Shown here one piece after another: positions 37,030 through 46,457 of a DNA stretch of 64,000 nucleotides. A program made the position numbers and the translations under genes. This stretch comes from AP-15 sp963772965 (GTDB taxonomy: Bacteria; Pseudomonadota; Alphaproteobacteria; ATCC43930; CGMCC-115725), in contig CAVYZU010000012.1 in the NCBI GenBank assembly GCA_963772965.1, forward strand, positions 455,179-519,178, written 5' to 3'. Numbering within the stretch: position 1 is the stretch's first letter; every line of letters begins with the position of its first letter. The notes below the pieces were generated by a model. The model saw nothing but the letters and a program-made list of their open reading frames with translations. It had not been told where the DNA came from and searched no databases.

Positions 37030-37641
37030 TTAGGATCCTGTCGGCGTGTGCGCAGCGACCAAGGTTTGGAACATTTCGGCGAGGCGTCGGGCGGGGCCAT
37101 TGGGCCCGAGGCTTTGACTGCTGAGGCGGGCGCCTTCACCCAACAGAAACAGCTCATCGGCGAGAAGCTCGGGATCGCGCAGCCCTGCCTTGTAGCAGAG
37201 CTCGATAATTAGATTGCGATGACGGTTCTTGCATTCCTCGATCACGCGCCGGGCTGGGTGATCAGGGGCCGGCAGTTCGACCGCCGCGTTGGCGAAAGCA
37301 CAGCCGCGCTGGCTCGTACCGAGCTTGAATTCGGCAATAAAGCGCAGCCATGCCAGCAACTGGTCCTTTGGCTTGCCGAGATGGGCCTGTTCGATCTCGT
37401 CCCACGCCCTTTCGAACTCGCGCTCCAACTCCCGCAGGCACTCCGCGATTAGCTCGTCCTTTGATTCGAAGTGACGGTAGAGCGTCGTCTTGTTGGTGCC
37501 GGCCGCCTCGGCGATCGCCTCGACGCCGACCGTATGAATCCCGTGCCGGTAGAACAGCTCGCGGGCAGCCTTAAGAATTCGCGCGCGCGGCGGAGCAACC
37601 CTCTCTTCCAGGATCTCTGTCCCCCTCGCTTCGGTCGCCAT
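37030..37641 (-). CDS. TetR/AcrR-family transcriptional regulator
   Basis: 203 residues. The N-terminal DNA-binding domain is complete: ILKAARELFYRHGIHTVGVEAIAEAAGTNKTTLYRHFESKDELIAECL. The C-terminal part would bind a ligand and dimerise. It is divergent from the MlaC-type gene, and the 138-nt gap between them holds three copies of an operator-like repeat. It most likely represses that gene and itself. The C-terminus nearly touches the IS630 remnant but is not cut. Confidence 0.9.
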   Translation of the reverse strand: MATEARGTEILEERVAPPRARILKAARELFYRHGIHTVGVEAIAEAAGTNKTTLYRHFESKDELIAECLRELEREFERAWDEIEQAHLGKPKDQLLAWLRFIAEFKLGTSQRGCAFANAAVELPAPDHPARRVIEECKNRHRNLIIELCYKAGLRDPELLADELFLLGEGARLSSQSLGPNGPARRLAEMFQTLVAAHTPTGS

Positions 37642-37665
37642 CGTGTGCCCCTTGAAATGTGAGTA

Positions 37666-37721
37666 ACCGGTCAGTACCTACCGACCGATCAGTACGTCAG
37701 CCGGGTGTAACCGGTCAGTAC
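37666..37721. promoter_or_regulatory. Three operator-like repeats ACCGRTCAGTAC
   Basis: ACCGGTCAGTAC at 37666-37677 and 37710-37721, and ACCGATCAGTAC at 37684-37695. Each is part of an imperfect palindrome; the middle one reads TACCGACCGATCAGTA. They lie between the divergent TetR gene and the MlaC-type gene, the normal place for TetR operators. Confidence 0.6.
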
Positions 37722-37779
37722 CATAGTTGGAGTGGCTGTGATGGGTTTTCCAGCCCTCGGAGTCCTGCAGGAGGTTGTC

Positions 37780-38652
37780 ATGGATTTCCAGAAGACCAAA
37801 CCCGGCAGTGATGGTTCCGAAACTTCCCTCGATTACGAGGCCGCCGCTATTGGCACGTCGGTTGCGGCCGGATTGCCGCGCGGTGTGTTCGAGGCGCTCG
37901 CAGATCCGATCGTGATGGCTCTGATGGCTGCCGATCGGGTCGATCGACAAGGTTTCGAGGACTTATTGCGGCGCGTAGCGGCTTCGCTTTCGCGGCGCGA
38001 TCCGCAGGAACGGTCCGAGAGCCTCACCCGTCGCGAGAAACCCGCCATCGGAACCGGCCTGGGCAAACTCGCCAAGAGTTTGGCTCTCGCCCTCGCGGTG
38101 ATTGGCGGTGTCTCGGGGGCGCCGCGTCCGGCTGCGGCCGACGAAGTTCCGGTCGCGTTTATCCGCACTCTCGGCGCTCAGGCGGTCTCCGTAATCCGCT
38201 CCTCAATGCCGCTGTTCGAGAAAGCAGCTTATTTCGACCAGATGGTGCGGCAGGATTTCGATCTGACCGGGATTTGTCGTTTTGTGCTCGGCCCCTATTG
38301 GCGCGTGTCCAGCCCGGCGGAGCGGCAGCAGTTCTGTGACGGCTTTGCGGATCGGATGGTTCGTTTTTACGGCCGGCAGCTCGCGCAATCGGGCGACGGA
38401 GATTTTATCGTAACGGGCAGCCGCACCGATCCCGCCGGCATGATCGTGACCAGCGAAATCGTCCGTCCGCAGGCTGGCGCAATAGCCGTGGATTGGCGGC
38501 TCGGGGTCAGCGACGGCCATTACAAGATCGAGGATGTTGCGATTGACGGCGTCAGCATGGCGTTCACGGAACGCTCCGAGATAGCAGCACAGATCGCGCG
38601 TGACGGCGGACAGGTCGAGATGCTGCTCGCGACGTTGCGCGGATCGGGTTGA
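37780..38652 (+). CDS. MlaC/Ttg2D-family protein with a long N-terminal extension
   Basis: 290 residues. From about residue 125 on it is an MlaC-type phospholipid-binding protein: AVSVIRSSMPLFEKAAYFDQMVRQDFDLTGICRFVLGPYWRVSSPAERQQF... RMVRFYGRQL and VDWRLGVSDGHYKIEDVAIDGVSMAFTERSEIA. Ordinary MlaC starts with a signal peptide. Here about 95 charged residues (including FEALADPIVMALMAADRVDRQGFEDLLRRVAASL) come before the hydrophobic segment. The ATG at 37780 has a perfect AGGAGG site, so the extension is probably real. It may anchor the protein with a cytoplasmic domain. Divergent TetR gene with operators upstream; no mlaE/F/D nearby. Confidence 0.75.
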   Translation: MDFQKTKPGSDGSETSLDYEAAAIGTSVAAGLPRGVFEALADPIVMALMAADRVDRQGFEDLLRRVAASLSRRDPQERSESLTRREKPAIGTGLGKLAKSLALALAVIGGVSGAPRPAAADEVPVAFIRTLGAQAVSVIRSSMPLFEKAAYFDQMVRQDFDLTGICRFVLGPYWRVSSPAERQQFCDGFADRMVRFYGRQLAQSGDGDFIVTGSRTDPAGMIVTSEIVRPQAGAIAVDWRLGVSDGHYKIEDVAIDGVSMAFTERSEIAAQIARDGGQVEMLLATLRGSG

Positions 38653-38669
38653 GCAAAACGTTACCGTGG

Positions 38670-39359
38670 TCAGTCGATGCCGCCATGCCGGCACGCGGCG
38701 AGGAAAAACGCCACCGTCCGCGCGACATGCGGACCGATCTCGGCGCGCAACGCCGTCAGGTCCTCGCCGAACAGCGCGCGCATCATCATCGGCAGCACGA
38801 TCAGTTCTGTAAACTGGCGTGCGGTAGTGGCGCGACGATCCGCGGCAAACCCCGGTAGCTGGTCGGATTCGGGGAGTTCTCCCAGCAGTTGCGCGACGGC
38901 TTCGCTCGTGCGCTCGCGCGCCATCCGGTGGACGCTGGCCGCGAGACCCGGAAACCGGCGTGCTTCGGCAACGCTCGCCCGGCACAACCCGACTGTCTCA
39001 GGCGCCAGAACCTTGTGAAGGATCGCGGTGGCAATGCTTGCGAGACGCTCCTCGAGCGTGGCGCCGGTTGGCTCAATGCTCTCGAAGAAGCTGGTGTGTT
39101 CGCGCACTTTTCGCGCCATGACCTCGCCGAATAACGCCTCCTTCCCGGAAAACCGCGCGTAAATCGTCGGTTTTCCGGCCCTCGCGACCTCGGCGATCTC
39201 GTCAATGCTGGCACCCTCGAACCCGCGTTCGAGAAATACCTTTTTGGCGGCCTCGAGGATTTGTTCCTCGACCGCGCCGGCGAGCGCCTGTGGGGGTCGG
39301 CCCAAACGAATGGCGCGGCCCGCGACATGAGGTTTTTTGGTCGCCACTATCTTGCTCAT
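38670..39359 (-). CDS. TetR/AcrR-family transcriptional regulator
   Basis: 229 residues. The DNA-binding domain reads ILEAAKKVFLERGFEGASIDEIAEVARAGKPTIYARFSGKEALFGEVM. The C-terminal part resembles the AcrR-type ligand domain (ETVGLCRASVAEARRFPGLAASVHRMARERT). It is divergent from the HlyD-MFS efflux operon, and the gap holds palindromic operator candidates. The simplest reading is a drug-responsive repressor of that pump. It is convergent with the MlaC-type gene. Confidence 0.9.
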   Translation of the reverse strand: MSKIVATKKPHVAGRAIRLGRPPQALAGAVEEQILEAAKKVFLERGFEGASIDEIAEVARAGKPTIYARFSGKEALFGEVMARKVREHTSFFESIEPTGATLEERLASIATAILHKVLAPETVGLCRASVAEARRFPGLAASVHRMARERTSEAVAQLLGELPESDQLPGFAADRRATTARQFTELIVLPMMMRALFGEDLTALRAEIGPHVARTVAFFLAACRHGGID

Positions 39360-39443
39360 CGCGGCCCTCTCATGCGGCCTTACCTGGCACTTAGCCCGCT
39401 GCGGTTCATTTAGTTGCTGCCCGCGATCTTATAAATAGGAAAC

Positions 39444-39517
39444 GAAACGCTGCCGTTTCAATACGCCTTGAATTGAGTTCTGACTTACCCTATTTCGAAA
39501 CGAAACAGTATCGTTCT
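39444..39517. promoter_or_regulatory. TetR-type operators (GAAACG-N4-CGTTTC and a degenerate copy)
   Basis: A perfect palindrome GAAACG-CTGC-CGTTTC lies at 39444-39459. A related imperfect copy, GAAACA-GTAT-CGTTCT, lies at 39502-39517. Both are preceded by CGAAAC/GAAACGA. They sit in the divergent region between the TetR gene and the efflux operon, the second only 20 nt before the HlyD start, where a bound repressor would block transcription. Confidence 0.6.
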
Positions 39518-39536
39518 ATATCTGTTGAGATGCTCA

Positions 39537-40814
39537 ATGGCGTTCAAACGCGATAATCGAGAGAACGGCGACCGGGTGGTCCTGGAAGCGCCGCGATCCG
39601 AAGCTGCACCGCTTCGCGAGATAGGCCGGCGGAAAGATCCCGCGGCAGATGAAGCGGTTGGGCGGCGGGCTCCGGCGCGCCGGGAGCAGTCGTTCGAGGC
39701 GGACGAGGATCGCGAGCGCCAGGAGCCCACCGTGGGTGATGAAACTCGGAAGGGTTGGCTCCGCCGGCATCCGATCGCGGTTGCCCTCGGGCTGCTGCTC
39801 CTGGCGATAGCACTGCCGGTCGGATACCTGTACTGGGACTACAGCAGCCATTTTGTGACGACCGACGACGCCTACATTGCTTCGCGCCAATTTGCCATTG
39901 CCCCGGAGGTTTCAGGCTACATTACGGCGGTGCCGGTCACCGACAATCAGCATGTCAACACTGGCCAGGTGATCGCCCGTATCGACGATCGTCCTTACCT
40001 TGCAGCGCTTGCCCAGGCCCAGGCCCAAGTCGCCGCCGCAAAGGCCAACATCGAGAACGTCGATGCCCAGATGAGCGTGCAGCAGGCCCAGATCGCCGCC
40101 GACCAGGCCCAGGTGGACAAGGCGCAGGCGGCGCTGGTGTTCTCACAGGAGCAGGCGGCGCGCTACCAATACCTGGCGCACACCATCGCGGGCACTGTCC
40201 AGAACGCCCAGCAATACACCTCGCAGCTGCATCAGGACCAGGCCGCAGTCGACAGTGCGCAAGCGACCCTCAAACTGGCGCAGCGGCAAGTCGAGGCGCT
40301 TAAGGCGCAACGCGCCAGTGACGTCGCCAGCTTGGCGCAAGCGAAAGCCCAGCGCGTGCAGGCGCAGCTGAACCTTTCCTATACGACCGTTACGGCAGAC
40401 CAGCCGGGCCGTGTCGTTCAGCTCGGTGCCGCGGTCGGCCAATACGCGCAGCCGGGCGCGAACCTCTCGATGTTCGTGCCGGACGACATCTGGATCTGGG
40501 CCAACTTCAAGGAAACGCAGCTCGACCAGATGCGCCCCGGACAACCGGTGACGATTGACATCGACGCCTATCCGGAACGCGCGATCGAAGGCCATGTCGC
40601 GAGCGTGCAGCCGGGCTCGGGCACCGCGTTTTCACTGCTCCCGGCCGAGAACGCCACCGGCAACTGGGTCAAGATCGTGCAGCGCGTGCCGGTCAAGATC
40701 GTCATGGACAATCCGCCGACCGATGTTGCCCTCGGCCCGGGCATGTCCACCGAGGTCAGCGTACGGGTCGATCCACACCCGTCGCTGTACAAGCGGCTGA
40801 CGGAGCGGCTATGA
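39537..40814 (+). CDS. HlyD/EmrA-family membrane fusion protein
   Basis: 425 residues. A charged cytoplasmic N-terminus of about 75 residues is followed by one membrane helix (HPIAVALGLLLLAIALPVGYLYW). Next come the HlyD barrel-sandwich segment (TTDDAYIASRQFAIAPEVSGYITAVPVTDNQHVNTGQVIARID), a long coiled coil rich in A and Q, and the beta-barrel part (NLSYTTVTADQPGRVVQLGAAVGQYAQPG). It links an inner-membrane exporter to an outer-membrane channel. It overlaps the DHA2 transporter gene by 4 nt (ATGAGCG). The start could also be TTG at 39525; neither has a strong Shine-Dalgarno. Confidence 0.9.
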   Translation: MAFKRDNRENGDRVVLEAPRSEAAPLREIGRRKDPAADEAVGRRAPARREQSFEADEDRERQEPTVGDETRKGWLRRHPIAVALGLLLLAIALPVGYLYWDYSSHFVTTDDAYIASRQFAIAPEVSGYITAVPVTDNQHVNTGQVIARIDDRPYLAALAQAQAQVAAAKANIENVDAQMSVQQAQIAADQAQVDKAQAALVFSQEQAARYQYLAHTIAGTVQNAQQYTSQLHQDQAAVDSAQATLKLAQRQVEALKAQRASDVASLAQAKAQRVQAQLNLSYTTVTADQPGRVVQLGAAVGQYAQPGANLSMFVPDDIWIWANFKETQLDQMRPGQPVTIDIDAYPERAIEGHVASVQPGSGTAFSLLPAENATGNWVKIVQRVPVKIVMDNPPTDVALGPGMSTEVSVRVDPHPSLYKRLTERL

Positions 40815-42413
40815 GCGCCGCAACCCTAACCGGCGCTCCGGCTGCAGCGAGCGGCGCCGGTGCCAACCCGTGGCTGATCGCGGTTCTGGTGGCGTTCGCA
40901 TCATTTATGGAGAACCTCGACAGCACCATCGCTAACGTGGTGCTGCCTTACATCGCCGGCGGCCTGGGGGTGAGCGTAGACGAGGCGTCTTGGGTCGTGA
41001 CGACCTATCTGGTCGCGAACGCCGTCAGTCTGACGGCGAGCAGCCTTCCTCGCCCAGCTGCTCGGCCGCAGGCGCTTCTTCCTGATCTGCCTGGCGCTGT
41101 TCACCGCGAGCTCGCTGTTGTGCGGATATGCCTGGAACCTCAACTCGCTGCTGTTGTTCCGCCTCGCGCAGGGCCTCGGCGGCGGCGGCATGGTGCCGCT
41201 GGCGCAGTCGATCCTCGCGGATTCCTTCCCACCGGAAAAGCGCGGCCAAGGCTTTGCGTTGTTCGGAGTGGCAGTCGTGGTGGCGCCAGTGGTCGGGCCG
41301 ATATTGGGCGGCTGGCTCGCCGACAATTACTCCTGGCGCTGGTGCTTTACGATCAATGTGCCGGTCGGCGTGATTGCTTTCGCGCTGATCGCGGCTGTCC
41401 TGCCGGCGCCAAAAAATTTGGCCGAACAGCGCAAACGGCTGCAGGAGCGAGGCGGGTTCGATCTCGTCGGCTTCGTATTGGTCGCAAGCTTTCTCGGCGC
41501 GCTCGAGATCATGCTCGACCGTGGGCTTGAGGACGACTGGTTCGCCTCTGGCTTTATTGTCGATGTTGCAGCCGTCTGCGCACTGGCGTTCGTGCTGATG
41601 ATCCCGTGGGAGGCAAGCCGCCGCAATCCGATGGTCAACCTCCGAATGGTGGCGACGCGCCAATTCGGTGCCTGTTTCGTCGTGATGCTGGCCAGCGGCG
41701 GCATCCTGCTTGCGACTACCCAGTTCTTACCCAATCTCGTGCAGGCTGATTTCGGGTATACCGCGACCTGGGCGGGCCTCGTGCTGTCGCCCGGCGGTGT
41801 CGTTACGATGGCGATGATGTTCGTCGTCGGCCCGCTGACCGCGAAGGTGCAGCCCAAATATCTGATCGTCGTCGGAGCGGTGATCACTGCGCTGTCGATG
41901 TACGACCTGACGAACCTTTATGGCGATGTCGGCTTCTGGTTTTTCGCGCGTTCACGGATGCTGCTCGGCCTCGGACTGCCGCTGCTCTTCCTGCCGATAA
42001 TCACCGCGTCTTACGACGGCATTCCTGCCGGCAAGACCGACCAGGCCTCGGCCTTGCTCAACGCGGCGCGCAATACCGGCGGCTCGATCGGCATCTCTCT
42101 CGCCAATAATGTACTGTGGGGCCGCGCGCAGTTCCATCAGAGTCGCCTCGTCGGCCAGGCGATCCCGTCGACAATCCAGTATCAAGATACGCTGCATCAG
42201 ATGACAAACTATTTTGTTGCCCAGGGCAGCTCGCTATGGGAGGCCAAGCACCAGGCCATCCAATGGATTGGGCAGCAGGTCCAGTCGCAGGCGTCTTTTC
42301 TCGGCTATATGGACATCTTTTGGGTGCTGATGCTGATCTCATTGGCGGCCGTCCCGCTGGCGCTGACCCTGCGCAAGGTCAAGCTGGGCGGTGCGGCTCC
42401 GGTGGGACATTGA
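40811..42413 (+). pseudogene. DHA2-family (EmrB-type) drug transporter, one frameshift
   Basis: Restored length is about 534 residues with 14 predicted helices. The first 78 residues (FASFMENLDSTIANVVLPYIAGGLGVS, SWVVTTYLVANAVSLTASS) are in one frame. From about 41044 the protein continues in another: LGRRRFFLICLALFTASSLLCG, QGLGGGGMVPLAQSILADSFP, GPILGGWLADNYSWRWCFTINVPVG. One surplus base near AGCAGCCTTCC accounts for the break, at the normally conserved motif A loop. The partner HlyD gene is intact, so an assembly error is quite possible. It would export toxic compounds under TetR control. Confidence 0.88.
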
Positions 42414-43025
42414 TCGTGGGCCGCTGAAAGCGCTGCGCCCGCCAATGAACGAACTGGTGGAACAGGACGATTACAACGGCCGGGCATATGGCGCTGGATA
42501 CCGCGGCCGTGCGCGAGCTCTATATGACGCCGACCAGCCGGCCGCACTGATGACACAAAATTCTTTTTGGCCGCCCCTCACCTACCTCTCTGTTCTTTGA
42601 AAATCCATTAATGGAGCACGGCCACACCCGAGCGGCAGCACAAAGCCTACCTCGTCGCCTAAGCACCGATAGCCGCCAACGGGACGGCCTGACCCGGAAC
42701 CGGCCACTCCTGCGACAAACTAAAGCATAGGGTCCTGGCGAGCGATCCTTCGCCGCCCAGTTGTTGCCGAGCCCGATCGAGCCGCGAGACCCAAGCCGTC
42801 GCACAACTCCGCGCAAAGGCCCGAAGCGCCAATAACCCGTAGCGCCATACCGACCGAAGCGAACCGGGGGCTGCTCAAGAAGCTGGCGAGGCTGCTGAGA
42901 TCAGACTGAATGACCGCTTTTTCTGCCAGCTCCGCAATTCCAGAGATATAGATGCGGGGCGTTGCTCGCTATACCCGTTGGGCGAGCGGCGAATTAATTT
43001 GACAATGCTGTTGGTTCGGTTGGCG
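42414..43025. other. Intergenic stretch without a recognised gene
   Basis: About 610 nt after the efflux operon. Short frames on both strands lack Shine-Dalgarno sites and familiar text. Nothing can be supported here. Confidence 0.4.
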
Positions 43026-43472
43026 TCACGCCCTCCCTTTAGACCCAAGCGGCGTCGCGTCTCCCATCAGCTGTTCGAATTGGCCCGGAGATGATAACCA
43101 CCGCCGGAGAGAATTGAATTCGAACTCTGGCGCCTTGTGTGCCAGGGCTCGTAACAGGCGAGTAATCATAGGATACTCGGTCGGCCCGTAAAATGCCATA
43201 TCGGCTGCAAGGTCGAGTTCGTGTTCGAAGGCAACGTCGAGCAAGGCGAGGAAGTCCTCGATCGTCGTCGCAGGCGCATCCCGGATTTCTGCCACCAGCG
43301 TGTTGATTTGAAGCAGGAGCCGCGCTTGCCTCCCGCGCATTGGTTCCAAGTCGACTCCCCTGGTCCGGGCTGATTCGATTTGGACGGCAAGCTCATCGTG
43401 TTTGTTCTCGAGCTTAACCCATTGTTTATGCAGAACAGATGTTGAGGTTGAATTGTGTAGACTGTCGGTCAC
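43026..43472 (-). CDS. Hypothetical protein, 148 aa
   Basis: A mostly helical, acidic protein. The N-terminal part looks like a coiled coil (LHKQWVKLENKHDELAVQIESARTRG and RQARLLLQINTLVAEIRDA); the rest is FEHELDLAADMAFYGPTEYPMITRLLRALAHKAP. I chose GTG at 43472 with a GGGGAG site 8 nt upstream; an ATG at 43532 would add 20 residues. It is divergent from the large regulator gene, with about 300 nt between them that hold no gene. No family recognised. Confidence 0.5.
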   Translation of the reverse strand: MTDSLHNSTSTSVLHKQWVKLENKHDELAVQIESARTRGVDLEPMRGRQARLLLQINTLVAEIRDAPATTIEDFLALLDVAFEHELDLAADMAFYGPTEYPMITRLLRALAHKAPEFEFNSLRRWLSSPGQFEQLMGDATPLGSKGRA

Positions 43473-43779
43473 TTTTAATCTCCCCAGGCCACTATAGGAT
43501 AAACACCGGGTCAGCGCGACCGAGGAGCCCAAGAAAAGGTGGCCATTTGCGAGAAAACCAATTTCTAGGGCCGGTCATATCCGATTCGACGGATTGGAGC
43601 CACTTAACGGCGGGCGGGGCCTCAACTGCCTTCGCGAGGCAAACTGTGCCGGGCGACAGCCGAGCTTCGAGGTCTTTATCTCCGCCGCGGCGGGTGCTCG
43701 CACACACGCGCACAGGATGACTCGTGTACCAGGGCCGGTTATAGTAACTTGACAGGTAAGTTGGCCGACAACGCTACGG

Positions 43780-45993
43780 GTGCCCGAGGTGGTTCCGCGT
43801 CGCGTTCTTCCACGACGTTCGGAGACGGCGAGGCCGGTGAGATCGAACCTTAGCCCGAAGGAAGAATATCTCACTCCTTCGTACGCAGCCGGTGAGGTGC
43901 CGCGAGCGCTGCCGAGGATTTATTTGGTCGGCGCAATGCGTGCCGTCGCGCCTGACGGGGGTGACTTTTTGCCCCGTGGACGAAAGACACGTGGGTTATT
44001 GGCCTATTTGTGCCTCGCGGGTGGCGATCGCGTCTCGCGAAACCGGCTTGTCAGCCTGTTATGGGATCGCTCGGCCGACCCGCAGGCCCGGATGAGCTTG
44101 CGCCAGTCGCTTTCGGAGCTTAACGGCGTCGTTAACCGCTGCGTCCCCGGCCTTGTAGAGATCGGTCGCGACAGTGTTCGAATTGATCTCGATAAGTGCT
44201 GGGTCGATGCGCTCGCCACCCTTGGGGCAAGCTCTGACCCCGCTTCAGATGGCGGCAATCTCGTCGAGCCATACAGCGAGCGCCTCCTCGAAGACCTCGA
44301 CGGGATCACACCGACGTTCGACCAGTGGCTAAAGGCCGAGCGAACGCGTTTCGAGGATCGTGTGCGGGAAATTTTGGAAGCGGAACTTGAGCGCCTCAAT
44401 GATCAGAACGCGAAACCGGAAGTGCGCGCGGCAGCTGCGCGCCGACTGATCAACTTCGAGCCGACACACGAGGGTGCGGTACGAAGCCTGATGATGGCTT
44501 TTACTGAGATGGGCGATCGCGCCCAAGCAATCCGTGAATTCGAGCGTTGTCGACAAGTGCTCCAGAGCGTATTCGAGCTGCCTCCCTCCAAGGAAACAAC
44601 AGCCATTTACGAAGCCGTGCGCGTCGAACCGCACCTGGCGGCGTCCTCGGTGATCGTGGAGCGACCGGCACGCGTCGGATCGAGCGAGGCCTCTGAGGAA
44701 AGATCGCCAGCCCTGTCTCCTGTTCCCTGGGAGATCAAGAAACAGAGCGACCCGGCTGCCGCTCCTTCCGAGGGTCTCGGACGCGAGCGCGCGCGTGAAC
44801 CGTCCATTGCGGTGCTGCCGTTTCGTAATCTGACAGGCGATCCGGCCCATCATTTCGTTGCCGAGGGGCTGGTCGAGGATCTTATTGAGGCATTGTCTCG
44901 TATTCCGAATTTTTTCGTGATTTCTCGGCTGTCAACCTTGGCCTTCAGGGACCAGGATCGCCACCCGCGCGACATCGGTCACGTGCTCGCGGTACGCTAC
45001 GTTCTCTCGGGTAGTTTGCGGGTCCTCGATGATCGTCTGCGCTTAACGGTCGAGCTGACCGATACACACATCGGTGCGGCGCTGTGGGTCTCTAAGCTCG
45101 ATGAGCGATTCGCCGACCTCTTTGAGGTTCAGGATCGGCTGTCCGAAATGATTGTTCGTAAGGTTGCGCCTTACCTGCATGCGGCCGAGATGACCCGCAT
45201 TCGCGTCAAGCGGCCGGACAGCCTTGAGGCGTACGATCTCTTTCTGCGCGCCCAAGAGAACATGCACAATTCCTCGCGGGCGGTCTTTGAAACGTCGGAA
45301 AGGCTGTTCGACGCCGCGATCGCAAAGGATCCACACTATGCGGCTGCCCTTGCCTGGCGGGCGCGCTGGCATGTGCTGCGCGTCGGACAAGGATGGTCGC
45401 CCGATCCAGGATACGACGCGGCCCAGGCAGACCACTTTGCCCGGTTGGCAATCGAGAGCAGCAGCATGGAACCGATGGCGTTCGCGGTTCACGGTCACGT
45501 AGCGTCGTATCTGTACAAGGACTTCGATCTCGCGTTCCGCCGTTTCGAGGCGGCGCTGCAAATCAACGCCAATGCCGCGCCGGCCTGGATGTGGAGCGCC
45601 GCGGCGCATGCCTGGATGGGCAACGGCCCCCTAGCAATCGAGGAGATCAATAAGGCGATGGCGCTCTCGCCCTATGACCCCTTGATGTATGCTTATAGTG
45701 GTAACGCTGCCATGGCTTATCTCGTGGATGGGCAATACGAGCGGGCGATCGAATGCGCTCTGCGTTCCCTTCAGGAGAACCGAACCTACACATCCGCTCA
45801 TCGGCAGCTGGTAATGGCGCTGGTCTTGGCCGGCCGGGAGGACGAAGCCCGCGCGTCGGCGCGACGGCTATTGGAGCTGGAACCGGGGCTGACTGTAACC
45901 AGCTTTCGGCAACGTTACCCCGGCAGCGCTAGCCCGCAAGCCGACCTCTTTTGCGATGCGCTCGCGAGGGCCGGGATCCCGCTTTTTAGTTAG
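43780..45993 (+). CDS. SARP-like regulator with BTAD, TolB/FlgO-type and TPR domains
   Basis: 737 residues. Region 45-130 is an OmpR-type winged helix (RGRKTRGLLAYLCLAGGDRVSRNRLVSLLWDR... ARMSLRQSLSELN). Region 135-270 is a bacterial transcriptional activator (BTAD) TPR-like domain (FDQWLKAERTRFEDRVREILEAELERL). Region 340-460 is the TolB-N/adenylate-cyclase-associated domain (PSIAVLPFRNLTGDPAHHFVAEGLVEDLIEALSRIPNFFVISR). The rest is TPR repeats (AAWMWSAAAHAWMGNGPLAIEEINKAMALSP). Such proteins are cytoplasmic transcription regulators of unknown ligand, common in Bradyrhizobium. GTG start at 43780. Confidence 0.82.
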   Translation: MPEVVPRRVLPRRSETARPVRSNLSPKEEYLTPSYAAGEVPRALPRIYLVGAMRAVAPDGGDFLPRGRKTRGLLAYLCLAGGDRVSRNRLVSLLWDRSADPQARMSLRQSLSELNGVVNRCVPGLVEIGRDSVRIDLDKCWVDALATLGASSDPASDGGNLVEPYSERLLEDLDGITPTFDQWLKAERTRFEDRVREILEAELERLNDQNAKPEVRAAAARRLINFEPTHEGAVRSLMMAFTEMGDRAQAIREFERCRQVLQSVFELPPSKETTAIYEAVRVEPHLAASSVIVERPARVGSSEASEERSPALSPVPWEIKKQSDPAAAPSEGLGRERAREPSIAVLPFRNLTGDPAHHFVAEGLVEDLIEALSRIPNFFVISRLSTLAFRDQDRHPRDIGHVLAVRYVLSGSLRVLDDRLRLTVELTDTHIGAALWVSKLDERFADLFEVQDRLSEMIVRKVAPYLHAAEMTRIRVKRPDSLEAYDLFLRAQENMHNSSRAVFETSERLFDAAIAKDPHYAAALAWRARWHVLRVGQGWSPDPGYDAAQADHFARLAIESSSMEPMAFAVHGHVASYLYKDFDLAFRRFEAALQINANAAPAWMWSAAAHAWMGNGPLAIEEINKAMALSPYDPLMYAYSGNAAMAYLVDGQYERAIECALRSLQENRTYTSAHRQLVMALVLAGREDEARASARRLLELEPGLTVTSFRQRYPGSASPQADLFCDALARAGIPLFS

Positions 45994-46160
45994 AATGAAA
46001 CCAAGAGGCAATCAAGTGCAGCCGCTTGGTGGACTCCCCGGCGGGAACCCAATTTTCTTCGCCGCGAAATCAGGAGCAAAAAGGAGCGAGTAAGCGGTTC
46101 TAGCGAAAGAACCCTACCCGCCGAAGCACCGTAAATCGGGGCCGGCTCGCGACAGACAGC
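45994..46160. other. Short intergenic stretch
   Basis: Convergent gap after the SARP-like regulator. No terminator with a T-run was found. Confidence 0.3.
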
Positions 46161-46457
46161 CTATTTGCTTTGACAATCGAAATAGTCGGCTCTGCGGTCG
46201 AAACTGGCAGCGAGCTCTAGCAACTCGCGACGCGAGGCGACGAAGCGACACTGGTGGGCCAGTTTGCGGAGCCCATGCGCTAACTCTCGATAATGCGTGC
46301 CATCAAGAGGTGGGGGGCTGGTCCATGGCCCGCTAATGCTAATCGGAAAAGCCTCTCGGATGTCTGGATCCCTCACGAGCACCACCTGCGAATAATGACA
46401 TAAACCGGTGAAGGGCGGCCCAGCAACAAAGCTCGCCTCAGCCCTTTGTCTGAGCAA
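46161..46457 (-). CDS. Small hypothetical protein (helical C-terminal motif)
   Basis: 98 residues as drawn. The C-terminal 45 residues (DGTHYRELAHGLRKLAHQCRFVASRRELLELAASFDRRADYFD) are a motif I associate with small proteins of Bradyrhizobium-type genomes: two helices with a central conserved Cys-Arg. The N-terminal part is less convincing, and the start may be downstream. It overlaps the end of the SciP-like gene by 20 nt and is probably cotranscribed. Function unknown. Confidence 0.55.
   Translation of the reverse strand: MLRQRAEASFVAGPPFTGLCHYSQVVLVRDPDIREAFPISISGPWTSPPPLDGTHYRELAHGLRKLAHQCRFVASRRELLELAASFDRRADYFDCQSK

Noticed and set aside
42391..42816. Short frames after the DHA2 transporter
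   Set aside because: No start signals or similarity; probably non-coding.
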